64,000 nucleotides of DNA from Megalobrama amblycephala (lineage: Eukaryota > Chordata > Actinopteri > Cypriniformes > Xenocyprididae). The translations under genes were made by a program, and so were the position numbers. Where the stretch lies: assembly GCF_018812025.1 (NCBI RefSeq), contig NC_063044.1, forward strand, positions 72,205,057-72,269,056. The letters run 5' to 3'. The stretch's first letter is position 1; each line of letters starts with the position of its first letter. The notes under the pieces are model-generated. The model worked only from the letters and a program-made list of their open reading frames with translations, was not told the origin of the DNA and searched no databases. This document shows, piece by piece, positions 1-11,305 of the stretch.

Positions 1-1515
1 ATTCAAAGCATCACCAGCCTCACACAGCACTACCCACACCTTCAGACCAAACACAACAGCAGCCTGTTTTGGCAGATTTGGATCAGCGGAGACAGCCACC
101 AGCTCCTACAGCCAAAGAAAGCTTCCTCAAAATGTTGCACAGTCCTAATACACATCAAAAACCTGCTGTTCTTGGGGACCAGAGCCAGACAAGCACCTCT
201 GAACATGAGACTTCAAGCTCATCTGCAGATGCTTTAATCATCGAACATGATCCAATTCCAGAAAGAGAACCATGTTTCATTTCGCCTGAGTCAGCAGAAG
301 ACAGATCGTGGAAGCCATGCGAAGCATGCAAGACAGAGGTGGAAAAATTAGTGGAGGAAAAGGCCAAACTGCATGATGTGCTGTGTGGCATAAGTAAGTA
401 TGTTCTGTTTCTCTGTTGCAATTACTTGTTCTTTTAACACTTCTTTTTTTCTCTCAAAGTTTTTCTAACACACCTAATATCTATTCAGAAGAGTTGTGTA
501 AAAAAAAAAACGTGGGTAATAATCTAGTGTATTAAATTGTGCAACATAAAATTGTAATTATGTTTTTATATTGGTATATGTTTAAAGTTCTACTACATTG
601 TCTTACTTTGGACATTGGGAGTTATTTGATGCTTAAGCTAAATCTTAAAAGCTTTTAACAATTTGGTAAAACTCTTATCCAATCATGAAATATTTTGGAC
701 TTTTTAAAAACTTGTCTTTTGTTTTGTTTTTTTTACTTAATGAATGCTGCTGTGTCCCTGTAAGGTAATATACATCTTTTGTGTCACAGGTGGTGAGCAC
801 CTCGATGCATTCAGAAGTTTTCTGGACAAAGTGGAACAGATCCAACCTCAGGCTGGTGTTTGGGCTCCAAAAGGCAGATCTCGGCAGCAGGAGCTATATC
901 CAGGAAGTGGCCTCTTCTTGTCCTCGACTCACCTGGCTGCAATCCATGCATCCGCAAAGAAGGACTGCCTTCGCTTGTTCCATCTTCTTTTTGATGAATT
1001 CTTTACTGCAGAGGAGTGCCAGAATGCTGTGGCATTTGGGAAACACGGAAAGGTGCCAGATGGGAAGAGAGTCCTGGATAAGTTCAAAGTCAATGCAATT
1101 ATAAGTAAGTTTGTTGCTCATGTGGTTGTTAACAATTTGTGGAAAAAGTTGTGAAAATTCATAGGTAAAAAATGTGTGGGAACCCAATAAGAGGTGTTGG
1201 ATACCCATATATCACATAGCTACGTTGTGTGTTATGATTGTTTCACTGTCCTCACAGTTTTGCTGCATTTCCTAATGTGTGATCCATAGAGATATTACAA
1301 TGCGAATTTTGTCGTATCAGGATGAAAAAAGTTGTCAATACTGTTGTGGTAACTGCGGTTACTCAATGCAATCTGTAATTTGTGCTTTCTTTTCTTTTAT
1401 GCTTGCAGCTTACATCATGCGCTGTAGTACACTGGATGGTTGGACACCGGTTGAAAAAAGTAAGGTCAAAAAAGCCTTCATAAACAAATGCCGCATCAGG
1501 GCCACAACACTGTAA
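1..1515 (+). CDS. BEN-domain protein gene, 5' end outside window
   Basis: Three exons are supported: 1-393 (open at the window edge), 790-1104 and 1409-1515, ending at a stop codon. Both introns have GTAAGT donors and AG acceptors, and both splice in phase 1, so the frame runs through. The first exon encodes a polar linker followed by a short coiled-coil-like stretch (CEACKTEVEKLVEEK). Exons 2 and 3 encode a BEN domain at the C-terminus: helix LRLFHLLFDEFFTAEE, then a basic segment with VLDKFKVNAI, then the closing helix WTPVEKSKVKKAFINKC. BEN domains bind DNA or protein partners in chromatin and transcriptional repression; fish carry many uncharacterised BEN genes. No frameshift is seen, so this copy may be functional. 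The missing upstream exons prevent a gene name. A second BEN gene lies on the minus strand at the far end of the window. Confidence 0.8.
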
Positions 1516-1674
1516 ATATGGGACATTTGTTGAAATGACAATGTTCACAAAAAGTCCTTGTTTTCAAATTATGTATGTTGGCGTCAGAGACTCAAGTTTA
1601 TTGTTGTGAATTGTTGTAAACCTGGCCTGCCACTGCTCATAACATTGTTAAAATTGTTACTGTTTTAAAAACAG

Positions 1675-1855
1675 AATTTTACAAAAAAAAGCACTTTAGT
1701 TCATATTTTGTAATGACCATGTTTAAACAGTTTTTGCTGTCTTTAAAATGTCTTTAAATTTGTTAATTTTACAAAAAAAAAGCACTTTAGTTCATATTTT
1801 GTAATGACCATGTTTAAACAGTTTTTGCTGTCTTTAAAATGTCTTTAAATTTGTT
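1675..1855. repeat. 90-bp tandem duplication in the 3' UTR
   Basis: Two nearly identical 90-91 bp units lie head to tail (1675-1764 and 1765-1855). They differ mainly by one base in an A-run. The near identity suggests a recent duplication inside the 3' UTR of the BEN gene. Confidence 0.9.
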
Positions 1856-1872
1856 AATGTTATTTTGATTTA

Positions 1873-1878
1873 AATAAA
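1873..1878 (+). promoter_or_regulatory. poly(A) signal of the BEN gene
   Basis: AATAAA lies 358 bases after the BEN stop codon, at the end of an AT-rich 3' UTR. It is the first canonical signal downstream of the stop on this strand. Confidence 0.6.
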
Positions 1879-1879
1879 G

Positions 1880-2440
1880 ATTCAGATTCAGATTTCTTTA
1901 TTTCTTTATTACATCAGCTAATCTGCCATTTGCTATAGATTTTTAAAGCCTGATGGTTGTGGATAGATCTTCTGTCTGTCCTGCAGTGAAGAGAGAGTAG
2001 CATTCCCGTCCGTTGTTTCTTTGGTCCATCAAGGATGTTCTGAAGTGGATGATCTGTGTTGTTTAGAATGGTGAATCTAGTCTGGTAGGAGGAAAAGGTC
2101 ATATGATTGAATTAGTAATTCATGTGCGTGCGTGTGTGTTTGTGTGAATGAGAGGGAGAGTGAGCGAGAGACTCGGATATTGCTCCAGTATTGCTCATTT
2201 TCTTTTTCAAAGGAGAAATAAAGGAGTCATTAAAAACACAGAATTGAGATTAGCAAGGCATCTCCTTTTAGTCTCAGGTATGACTCCCTCTGATTATTCT
2301 GTCTCACCTATTGCTCCTAGTGAATTTTAGGAGAAATATATGAGAAACATTTTAGACAAAATAGAGATTAAAATAAGGCTTAGATGAGAATCTCACATTT
2401 GTCTCCTGAGCTATAGAAAAGCATACTTTGAGCAGTAAAA
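1880..2440. other. no gene seen
   Basis: AT-rich sequence with short open frames that have no recognisable domain, and a GA/GT-rich stretch near 2120-2170. Nothing else could be supported. Confidence 0.5.
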
Positions 2441-3002
2441 TTTTCCTCTGGGAACAGATGAGGATTTTTCAGGATCATGGATCATTTTCTGGCGATACTG
2501 GAAAGTAGATTTCATCTTTGCAGTCACTTCGAAAATGAAATAGCTTCTTGACAGCGATCTCCTTCTAGCTGCTTTTCTGTTGTGGAAAACACTCTTTCAG
2601 TTCGAGGACCCCTCCTCTCACATTTATCATCAGAAGTGGTTCTGCTGCAATGGTTGTTACGTTGAACTGTCTTCAGTCTCCAGGCTATATATCCTGAGTT
2701 ACCTTCTGCATCATAGAAGTGTTCCTACAACATAAGCAATACATTTAAAAATGACAGCACTTACATGAAAGGCAGTTTTACATTTATAAATGAAATATAT
2801 AAACAGACCACAAAAGACACTCTAAAAAGTAGTGATAATTATATGGCATGCCAATAATACCATGCATTCCTACTTAAATTAATTTTATCAGTAAAATAGA
2901 GAACTCACATAGCCTTTTCTGGAATATGGATCCTTGAGTGAGGGAAACAGAGTCACAATCCCAACTGCATATTTAACTCTGATCTCCTTAGGTGGAATAC
3001 TC
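2440..3002 (-). pseudogene. two-exon fragment of a multicopy fish gene family
   Basis: On the minus strand an exon at 3002-2909 encodes 31 residues starting SIPPKEIRVKY and ends at a GTGAG donor in phase 0. A second exon starts at 2724 after a TTGTAG acceptor, in the matching phase, with EHFYDAEGNSGYIAWRLKT. After about 66 codons the frame closes at a TGA, but the sense continues in another frame (MKSTFQYRQKMIHDPEKSS). This shows a frameshift. I recognise the pattern as an uncharacterised protein family present in many copies in cyprinid genomes, but cannot name a function. Upstream and downstream exons were not found, so this is a decayed fragment. Confidence 0.55.
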
Positions 3003-3454
3003 CTAAGTAAACAAAAATAAAGCTACATTGTAAAATTGTACACGATAATTAATTACCAACTGTAACCCATTAATCTAATCTGAATGCTAACGTTACTGAA
3101 ATAATTATTTATGTAACCCTGTCTGTCAAATCATCAATTTCATTATTATTCAGTATTAAAAATATCAAGGATATGTTTTCACAGAATGTTTCTTTCATTA
3201 TGTTAGATGATATTATGTATAAAACAATAAATCACAAACAATTACTTGCTTTTCTGGACCTTTGTAGAAAATGGCAGGAATAAGACCCAGGAGAGGTAAA
3301 AAAAAAAAAAAAAAAAAAAACACGAGGAGGCTGTATATTATGCAAAAATGTGTAAAGAAAAGGATGGATTTGTTGCAAAATATATAAATTCATTCAAAGG
3401 TAAGTAACACAGACCTATGTTTAAATCAGGGATTTCCAACCATGCTCTAAATCT

Positions 3455-3577
3455 TTAGTTAAAACTTTCTCTGACTAACCAGACTTCCCTCCCAACATCA
3501 TCATGGAAATTGCGGGAAAGGATGTTCCATGTGACACGTTTTGTGTCATGGCCCCCAACAGTTGCAAGGGAGGAAAT
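3455..3577 (-). pseudogene. last exon of a DUF4806-like protein
   Basis: After a pyrimidine-poor but acceptable TTTTAG acceptor, 40 codons run to a TAA stop. The motif LATVGGHDTKRVTWNILSR matches the core pattern of DUF4806, a domain of unknown function common in fish multicopy and transposon-associated genes (L..GG....V..IL..L). The expected aromatic/basic C-terminal end of that domain is not seen. No matching upstream exon lies next to it; another DUF4806-type coiled-coil exon sits at 12665-12894 but is far away. Probably a stranded gene piece. Confidence 0.4.
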
Positions 3578-3617
3578 CTAAAATGTAACAAAAATCTTGT
3601 CAATTTCTTATAAATAA

Positions 3618-4167
3618 AGGGTTAGTTCACCCAAATGAAAATGTAATTAATTACTCACTCTCATGTCATTCCACACCCGTAAGACCTTCATTCATCTTCA
3701 GAACACAAATTAAGATATTGTTGATGAAATCCGATGGCTCAGTGAGGCCTGCATTCACAGCAATGACATTTCCTCTCTCAAGATCCATAGAGGTACTAAA
3801 AACATATTTAAATCAGTTCATGTGAGCACAGTGGTTCTACCTTAATGTTATAAAGCGACGAGAATTATTGTGTGCCAAAAAAACAAAATGACTCTTCAAC
3901 AATATTTTGTGATAACCGATTTCAAAACACTGCTTCAGAGCTTTACAAATCGAATCAGTGACTCGGATCTCCTATCAAACGGCTAAACTGCTGAAATCAT
4001 GTGACTTTGCCGCTCCGAGTCACTGATTCGATTTGTAAAGCTCAGAAGCAGTGTTTTGACATCAGCCCATCACTATATTGTTGAAAAGTCATTATTTAGG
4101 GTTTTTTGGTGCACAAAAAGTATTCCTGTCACTTTATAATATTAATATTGAACCACTGTACTTACAT
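3618..4167. mobile_element. truncated foldback MITE, AGGGTTAG family
   Basis: The left terminal inverted repeat AGGGTTAGTTCACCC is present, with the same internal sequence as the complete copy at 53906-54663. The central hairpin (arms about 3926-3970 and 4012-4058) is also present. The right arm stops near 4167, so the distal end is missing. It is non-coding. Confidence 0.8.
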
Positions 4168-4411
4168 TAACTTCTTGAGAGAGAAAATGTATTTGGAACT
4201 AGTGAATTTGGAACTAGTTCCTGTCTTTGTGGCTTGTGATGAATTGTGTTTTTCTTTTAATTGTCGTACCATTGTTTCCCCATTACTGCAGAGTGTCTGA
4301 CCTACACACAGACATATCACATGATGATCTGGACAGAAATGTAGGAGAAATCCAGAACCCCAACTCTGGCTACCGTATGATGCACGGCCACTTGTGCTCA
4401 AGAGGTGTTAA

Positions 4412-4620
4412 AGGCCTTTTAAATTTTCGCATTTGTTTTTTCGTATTCGTGATCCTAAAAATCCTTGCACACTGAGTCTGATGCATATTAATGAATCCGT
4501 TGCGAAACAATTCGCAAAACAATACAAAATGCCTTCTTCAAGTAGTGAGGATGATTTTTTTTGTCCTCTCTCTTCTTAAAAAGAGGAAATATTGGGGCCA
4601 TCTTTGGCTTTGACGATGGT
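4412..4620. mobile_element. truncated copy of the 23849 MITE family
   Basis: It begins with AGGCC after a TTAA at 4408-4411. It shares the internal words TTGCACACTGAGTC and ATTAATGAATCCGTTGCG with the element at 23849-24536. The far end is missing. Confidence 0.65.
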
Positions 4621-5020
4621 GGTAACGCGTCTCTACAGGACTTCCAGAGGCCAAGGGCAACCGCGCATCTCCACATTAGAGACACATTCAGAAAATATTT
4701 TGTCTCACCTGCTGGCGAGGTACCATGGCAGTATGACCGTGTGCGCCGTGGACTCAGATTGTAGAGACACAGTCAGTCACACTGTGTTAGACCTCATTTG
4801 TGTGTAATGTCTGAGCTGCATTCGAGTATTGTGTACACTATAAGTGTGTGTGTGTGTTTACACCTTATTGACACGCACAATAGGTGTAAAAGGTGTAAGC
4901 ACTGTGTGCAGAAATAGATAATGAGGTAAGTCAGCCCTGAGGTAACTGAGGCCCTGAGCATGCAACAATTTGGAATGAATTGAACTCTGTCTCCATACCT
5001 TAAACATACTGCCAACCCTG

Positions 5021-5082
<62 letters not shown>

Positions 5083-6768
5083 CAACAAAAATGTAGTTAA
5101 GCTAGTAGCAACGCTACTTGTATCTAGATACTCCACAAATCGTTTTAACGTCATATCTCGCTATAATGAGAAAAGATGTCATTTTACAATATAATTGAGT
5201 GGAAAAAATATGTATGTGGCAGCAATGCTCCACCGTACAAATAAAAGTAGTTTTGAATGATGTAATAATCTTTCTGTATGCCCATAAATGGAGCATTTTA
5301 AGCTGTTTCCACTGTTGATCGGGGGAAAAATGCACATGATCGCACCAGCGCTGGCATGCAGTAAGTGTGCTCCATGCTTCACACAAACACTTGGGGCAAA
5401 TTCCAAGCATCCCTATGCCCTACTCTCTTCGAAGGGCAGAGCTCTTGAAGTGTGTACTTTGGAGGGAGCAGGTTTTATAAAGCTGTTTGGAACGCACTTG
5501 GCGAAGAGAGCAATGAAGACAACGTAATTTCTTCATTATCTTCACCTGGGATGTTCCCATGACAACACGGCACTGTGTCCATCAGCTGATTAGCTGTTCT
5601 TAAGACAGACATTTTATTATTGCTTTTAACATAACTGTTGCAAATAAAAATACATTTTATATAACTTTAAAAAAAAAAAAAAAATGTGTTGTGAGACATT
5701 TCACTGTTCTCAAGTTTAAATCTTGCCATCTCATCTTTGGACGCTGCATTACTCAACACATTTCTTACCTATGCAACTTATTTAAACATAACATGACAAA
5801 AATGTGTGAAATATATCACGAAAAGCTTACAAACAGAGCAATTCAAGTTAACTCGAACTCTCCCGCCATCTAACTTTAAAATGAATCACTAGTATTCGAT
5901 GGGTCACATGACCATAAATGATCAAATTACTTCCTTGAAGTGACCATCGCATGTACCGTTCACTAACGGCCTTGAGAAAGGGCCCTTCGTGAAGGGATTC
6001 AGTTGTTCACTTTCGTCTGGAACACCCCTACAAATGGCGTCCCCTTCTCGAAGTGCCCTTCTAGGGTGCAAAAATGCCCTTGGATATGTGCCTAATAGAG
6101 AACATTTATCTACGTTAACGAGCGGGCGGCTATGCCAGATGGATAAACCTCTTAATGTTTAACAAACCAAATCATGCATTTTCTAACTAAGCTCTAATTC
6201 AGTTTGAAAAAGACGGCAAAAGCATATCCAGTGTAACGAGAGAGGGGGCCACAACTAAAGGGAATGCAGAGATGTTGCTGCATCTTTATATTAACATTTC
6301 TGACTGTTGATCAGCCTTCGGGGGCCCCTCAAAATGCAGGACCCCAGGCAAGTGCCTGCCCTATTAGTGCCTCTGCTTAACATTAACCCTCAGGGGTCTG
6401 AGGATTTTTGGGGCCCTGGAGAAGTTTTGACTTCAATAATATATGGATATCAATATTTATACATTCAACTTAAAAATTCACAGAAAATTGCACACTATAC
6501 TGAAAATTCTGGGGGGTGGGGGTAAATATATTTTAGAAAAACATATTTTGTCTGCAAATTCCCCTGATTGCATTGACAATTTAAATAAAATATTTTTGAG
6601 AAATCAACAATCAAACCATCATGGCACTTTTGTTGACCCATAAAATTACTCTGAATGGCAGTTTTAACATTAAGAAAACAGTCTGAAATTCTTCTGAAGA
6701 TTTTTAATGTGGTTGCCAGAACAGCATTTATTTCAATGACAGTGTCTACTATGGTGATTTATTGTTGT
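4621..6768. other. no gene seen; TA microsatellite inside
   Basis: A (TA)n run of about 55 bases at 5023-5078 is the only clear feature. Open frames across it are by-products of the repeat. The rest is unique-looking non-coding DNA with an A-run near 5670. Confidence 0.5.
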
Positions 6769-6824
6769 CAGTTTGCATTACATTATTTGTCATTTAGCTG
6801 ACATTCTTATCCAGAGTGACTTAA

Positions 6825-7259
6825 AGGTGCCCTAGAACCAGTTTTTACAAAATGTAATATAAGTCTAAGGTGTCCCCTGAATGTGTCTGTGAAGTTTCAG
6901 CTCAAAATACCCCATTTTTTAAACTGCCTATTTTGGGGCATCATTAACTATGCGCCGATTCAGGCTGCGGCCCCTTTAAATCTCGCGATCCAGATGTTAA
7001 TACTGGCTTGTGTAATGCCTTGAACATAAGCTGGCATATGCAAATATTGGGGGCGTACATATTAATGATCCCGACTGTTACGTAACAGTCGGTGTTATGT
7101 TGAGATTCGCCTGTTCTTCGAAGGTCTTTTAAACAAATGAGATTTATATAAGAAGGAGGAAACAATGGAGTTTGAGACTCACTGTATGTCATTTCCATGT
7201 ACTGAACACTTGTTATTTAACTATGCCAAGATAAATTCAATTTTTGATTCTAGGGCGCC
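6825..7259. mobile_element. 435-bp TTAA-type MITE nested in an older repeat
   Basis: Terminal inverted repeats begin AGGTGCCCTAGAA on the left and, read inward from the right, AGGCGCCCTAGAATC. The left flank is TTAA (6821-6824) and the right flank TTGA (7260-7263), one change from a perfect duplication. The flanks (6769-6821 and 7264-7365) look like two halves of another dispersed repeat, with CATTTAGCTGACATTCTTAT on the left and a GCTCAGGGGCACA word on the right. It is non-coding. Confidence 0.7.
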
Positions 7260-7524
7260 TTGAAGTATAGTTCCCTGTTCACTGCCCCCACCCAAATTTC
7301 TGGGTTAAGTGGCTTGCTCAGGGGCACACAGGTTGCAGCCCCAGGTTTCAAACTCACACCTAGAATTATACAGTTCATTATACAGTTCAGATTGGATCCT
7401 ATATCATAAAATGATATGAGAGAAAAGTGGAAAAGAGGAAGGGTGAAGGAACTTATTTATTTCATTCGTTCATGCTTAACACTTTCATATAATTCATGAA
7501 TTTTCTTCTTAACTAATTTTTTTT

Positions 7525-7920
7525 TTCTTTCACTCTGCCAGTACTGCCTCTTTGAAATGATAACAGCCTCTGTTGTCAAGGAAAGGATTGAGGTGCTGGA
7601 TTACTTGTCCTTTTTCCACCCATGACTTATCCTCCTTGTAGGCAGGATGTAATCGAATCCCATTTAATCATTTCTCCTAAGAAACTGAATTTCTAACACA
7701 TCAGAATCCAAATCGTTAACAAGGTCGACAAATTCCCTGATAGACCTCTTCTTGCCTTTGTAGCAGATCTGCAGGCAATGGCCTGTTTTTATATTGACCA
7801 TTGGCACAGTTGGGTGGGTTTGGGGCTCATCCTCATTTGAATGATGAAATTTCTGTGTTGTGAATATTGACCATGTTTGATGAGGCCCCAAGAGAATTTC
7901 CCAAAAGGCTGATCTGCCAT
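7525..7920 (-). pseudogene. C-terminal piece of an unrecognised transposon-type protein
   Basis: The minus strand holds an open stretch of about 80 codons (DGRSAFWEILLG ... LEIQFLRRND, stop at 7664). The reading appears to go on past the stop in shifting frames, with words such as DKSWVEKGQVIQHL. The combined pattern, ending in V/I-L-x-L-x-P-x-x-x-x-R-G, is one I associate with tails of fish transposon-encoded proteins, but I cannot assign the family. It lies downstream of the THAP exon on the same strand, but the splice phases of the two pieces do not match. Confidence 0.3.
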
Positions 7921-8395
7921 CTTCACTTAAAGGAAAATGAAAATGAAAAAATGAAAATTTGATGTTTCAAACATGAAAATGTGATGTTTATCTGCTTACC
8001 CCCAGCGCATCCAACATGTAGGTGACTTTGTTTCTTCAGTAGAACACAAATGATGATTTTTAACTGCAACCGTTGCCGTCTGTCAGTCAAATAATGTCAT
8101 GTTTAAACTATCCCTTTAAGATAATTTCTCTTGCTTCAGTCACAATGATCAAAAATAGCTATATGTGGCTGGGCTCCACCTCGTAATATCTGAGTGGCTC
8201 AGCTGAGTGCTCTGTTTTAATCACATGCATTCAGCACACTTTATTTGAACTAGCCTAACTTAGCTTGCTCACTTTGCCTCAATGTCGACAGAATAGTGCT
8301 TAGTTACAAAATGCAGATAAACCAATGACTACTCCTCTCGGTAACAGAACAAAATGAGAACACGATCATTTGCTAAGTGAGGTTTATACACTTAC

Positions 8396-8585
8396 CTGAA
8401 TGAAAATGCCTGGAACACACTTTAAGTGATCTTGGGATGTCTGCGAAGTGTATGTCCGCGCGTCTTATGGCGGATATCCAGGCCAGAAAACAATATAAAG
8501 AAAGTCTGTTGTCTAATTTTCTGCCCCGTCGATCGTGTGAACGGACATTACATTCAACAACACAGCAGGTTCTTCCCATGACCAA
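8396..8585 (-). CDS. THAP zinc-finger exon, partial gene
   Basis: From an ATG at 8585 the frame encodes GRTCCVVECNVRSHD and ends with VCSRHFHSG. This gives the C2CH signature of a THAP finger (CxxxC, then 44 residues, CxxH), a DNA-binding module found in transcription factors and in P-element and Kolobok-type transposases. The conserved W is present (AWISAIRR), but the usual F-P step reads F-L, so a short segment may be lost. The exon ends at a perfect GTAAGT donor (8395-8390) in phase 1. No matching second exon was found. It may be a decayed gene or the first exon of a transposon. Confidence 0.6.
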
Positions 8586-8662
8586 AACTTCCTCGGCATG
8601 TCAGAACAAGTGGCCTCACAATATGTCGATTTTTCCCATCAGCCATCGCGGCGCTAGACCCG

Positions 8663-8670
8663 TGACGTCA
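8663..8670. promoter_or_regulatory. CRE-like TGACGTCA palindrome
   Basis: A perfect cAMP-response-element core lies about 80 bases upstream of the THAP start codon, in a locally GC-rich stretch. It could be promoter sequence for that exon, or simply part of a repeat; there is no further support. Confidence 0.3.
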
Positions 8671-8709
8671 CGCCCCCATACTTTATACTTGCTGTTGCCT
8701 GATATATGA

Positions 8710-9958
8710 TAATCTAATTTTGTGATCTGAGCACAGTGTTACATATCGTTAGCTAACGTATATATTATATCTCGAAGATAACACTGGTCTCTGCCCTGTT
8801 TTCCACTGCTTCTCAGCTCAATTAGTCTCTTCTGACCATTATTCTGTCTAGTCCTGGACTGTCGCTGCTCTCTTGACCACATAGCAGGCTAATTATGGCT
8901 GTGGTCCATCATACGAGTATGAACAAATGCACACCTTTATTTATTCTCATTCTCTCTTGCTTTCTTAATATGTCATGAGTGTATGCTAATAGCTTTTAAT
9001 AATCAATAAAAAAATTATGTAAAAAAAAAAAAAGATACAAACATGGTTCGCACTGTACGTACAGCTGTATGGCTGCAGGCGCCACTGCCTCACGTGACAT
9101 AACTGACAGAATTGTCCGTGCACAGAGACACTGGCAGCAGCAGCAGAAACAATGTCAGCCTCAGAGGTGTTGAAGGGCCATTCCACCAAATGGGTGACAT
9201 TTGCTTGTTGTAACTCTTCAAAATTTTTTTTAAACTTTATTTTTTATCTTTTTTCAACACTGAATCTAATACTACACACGTTTAAATATTCAGAATGTGT
9301 ATTGGTCAATCTCAGGCAACTTTATTTTTTTACAAGGTTTCAAAGCAGAAGATGGATGCATGTTTTCTCAGTCCTGTTATCAAAACTTACGTGCTGTTTA
9401 AAAAGCATGTTTAAAAGCTTGTCCACTAACTCCTTTGTATTCACCTCAAGAAAGTGCTTATTTTGAAGAAATGGTTGGTTATTTGTTCAAATAATTGATA
9501 TTTGTGATAAATTATATTAAGGCAAGGTGTATTTTAATAATAAAAAAAAACGCAAAACACATTTTTTTGCTTCAAGTTTATAATTTTTTAAATAATTTAA
9601 TTTATTTAACAATTGTGTAAATGATGGATCAAACAAAACTGATAAAAACAGTGGGGTTTTTTTAAGAATTTTTTTTAGAAATATAAATACATTTAGTAAC
9701 AGGAATGAGTGTCCATATGTGTGTGTGAGAGAGAGTGTGTACATGGCCGTGTGTATGTGTGAGTGAGTGAGATTTCTGTGTGGAAGGGATGTGTGCTAGT
9801 AGCACTTCACAGTGAAGGAGGTGGAAAGAGAAAGAGAGGAGAAGAGAGAGAGAGGGAAGGAAAGATGAAAAAGAGAGGGTTGTGGGTGTGTTTCACTCCT
9901 TCCCTTGCAGCATGCCATGGGTGTGTGTTTCTTGCACCTGCAAAGTATAGGTTCTCTC
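8710..9958. other. no gene seen
   Basis: AT-rich DNA with A-runs (9022), a GT-rich region (9715-9770) and a GA-rich region (9820-9880). No domain, splice-framed exon or inverted repeat was recognised. Confidence 0.45.
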
Positions 9959-11166
9959 TAGGGCTGCACGATTTGGAGAAAAAATCTATTTGCGATTTAA
10001 AATGCGATTTTATAAAACAAATGAAAAAATAAATATATAAACAATACCAGGCTTGCTTTGCTTTATTTTGACTAATTATTTTTTATTATTATTATCATTA
10101 TTGCTAAATAAAAATTCTAAACCAAATAAGAAAATATTACTGTTGTAATAACTTTCATTATTAAAGTATTTAGCATTAGTATTTAATTATAAATATAACT
10201 ATAATAATTAGAAAATAAAATGAAAACTTTGTATGACAAAATGTGGGGTTACCTGTTAACATGCCAGCAGTATGTCTATAAATCATTAGAAAGGTCTAAG
10301 GATTTATTATCAAATATAATATTATTATGATAAAAATCTGTCAATAATTTCTTTATTTTTGTCAGGAGGTATGCAAAATCAAAAATGGAGTCCATGTATT
10401 TAATATGAACTACGTGCCTCTTATGCATCCACCGTGGGGGAAAAAACCCTGTACACTTCTGTACGCTGGAGAAAAAAATATTGATTATATGTTTTCCTCA
10501 AAGTTCTTTAGAGAGAGGAATTATTTTTTCCTATTTTTACCCTGAATAGGATTGAGTGAGCTTTACTTCAAGTACTTGGCACTATACATGTCTGTTTCAT
10601 ACTGAACGCCGGAGGGCGCCCTTGAGCAGATACTCCAAATATACGCGATATAACAAACGCTGTTCCAGGAAATCAAATGGGCATCATGATATCGCTGTGA
10701 CTGAATAAAAAGAAGGTAGAATAAATATAAATATGAATGGGTATGAATAAAATAAACATACAACTACAACAATACGTGATTTATATGTTTTTCTTCAAGC
10801 CTTCTCGGGTATTTCCGTAATAATAATGTATATTTATAATCCAATGCTAATCAAAATGCTATTTCAAACACTCAACTGACGTTATGAAGTGAGTTTGGAG
10901 TAAAAACACATTAAATGTTGTCTTTTTATTAGAAAAGAAGTTCATAAAGGCTTCTCATGTTTGAAAAGTTTGTATATTTGACACGTGTTGTATTTCTAAT
11001 GCAGTGCTCTAAGATGGAGCGTAATTTACTACTGATCACAGAGCAGCTCTTCACTAACACGCTGTGTACATATTTATATCATAAAAATCGCAGCCTTTGC
11101 GTTGTCATAATTGCACTAAAGCCAAATCGCGATTTCGATTCGATTACGATTAATCGTGCAGCCCTA
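9959..11166. mobile_element. 1.2-kb non-autonomous hAT-like element
   Basis: The ends are inverted repeats: TAGGGCTGCACGATT on the left and AATCGTGCAGCCCTA on the right. The subterminal regions repeat the word GCGATT in inverted orientation. The interior is AT-rich with no transposase. TAGGG ends of this type are typical of hAT elements, but I see no clear 8-bp target duplication. Confidence 0.75.
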
Positions 11167-11305
11167 TAACAAACTGTATTATACATATGTTTATACTTAC
11201 TAATATAATTACAAAACAAATTACAAATATAATTACAATTAATAAAGCAAAATAGTATCACCAAACACAAATAAATAAATATACTCTGACTTTTTACAGG
11301 CCTAA

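Noticed and set aside
4858..5154. Open frame with a long Tyr-Ile run
   Set aside because: Product of the TA microsatellite; the same applies to the frame at 32985-33282.
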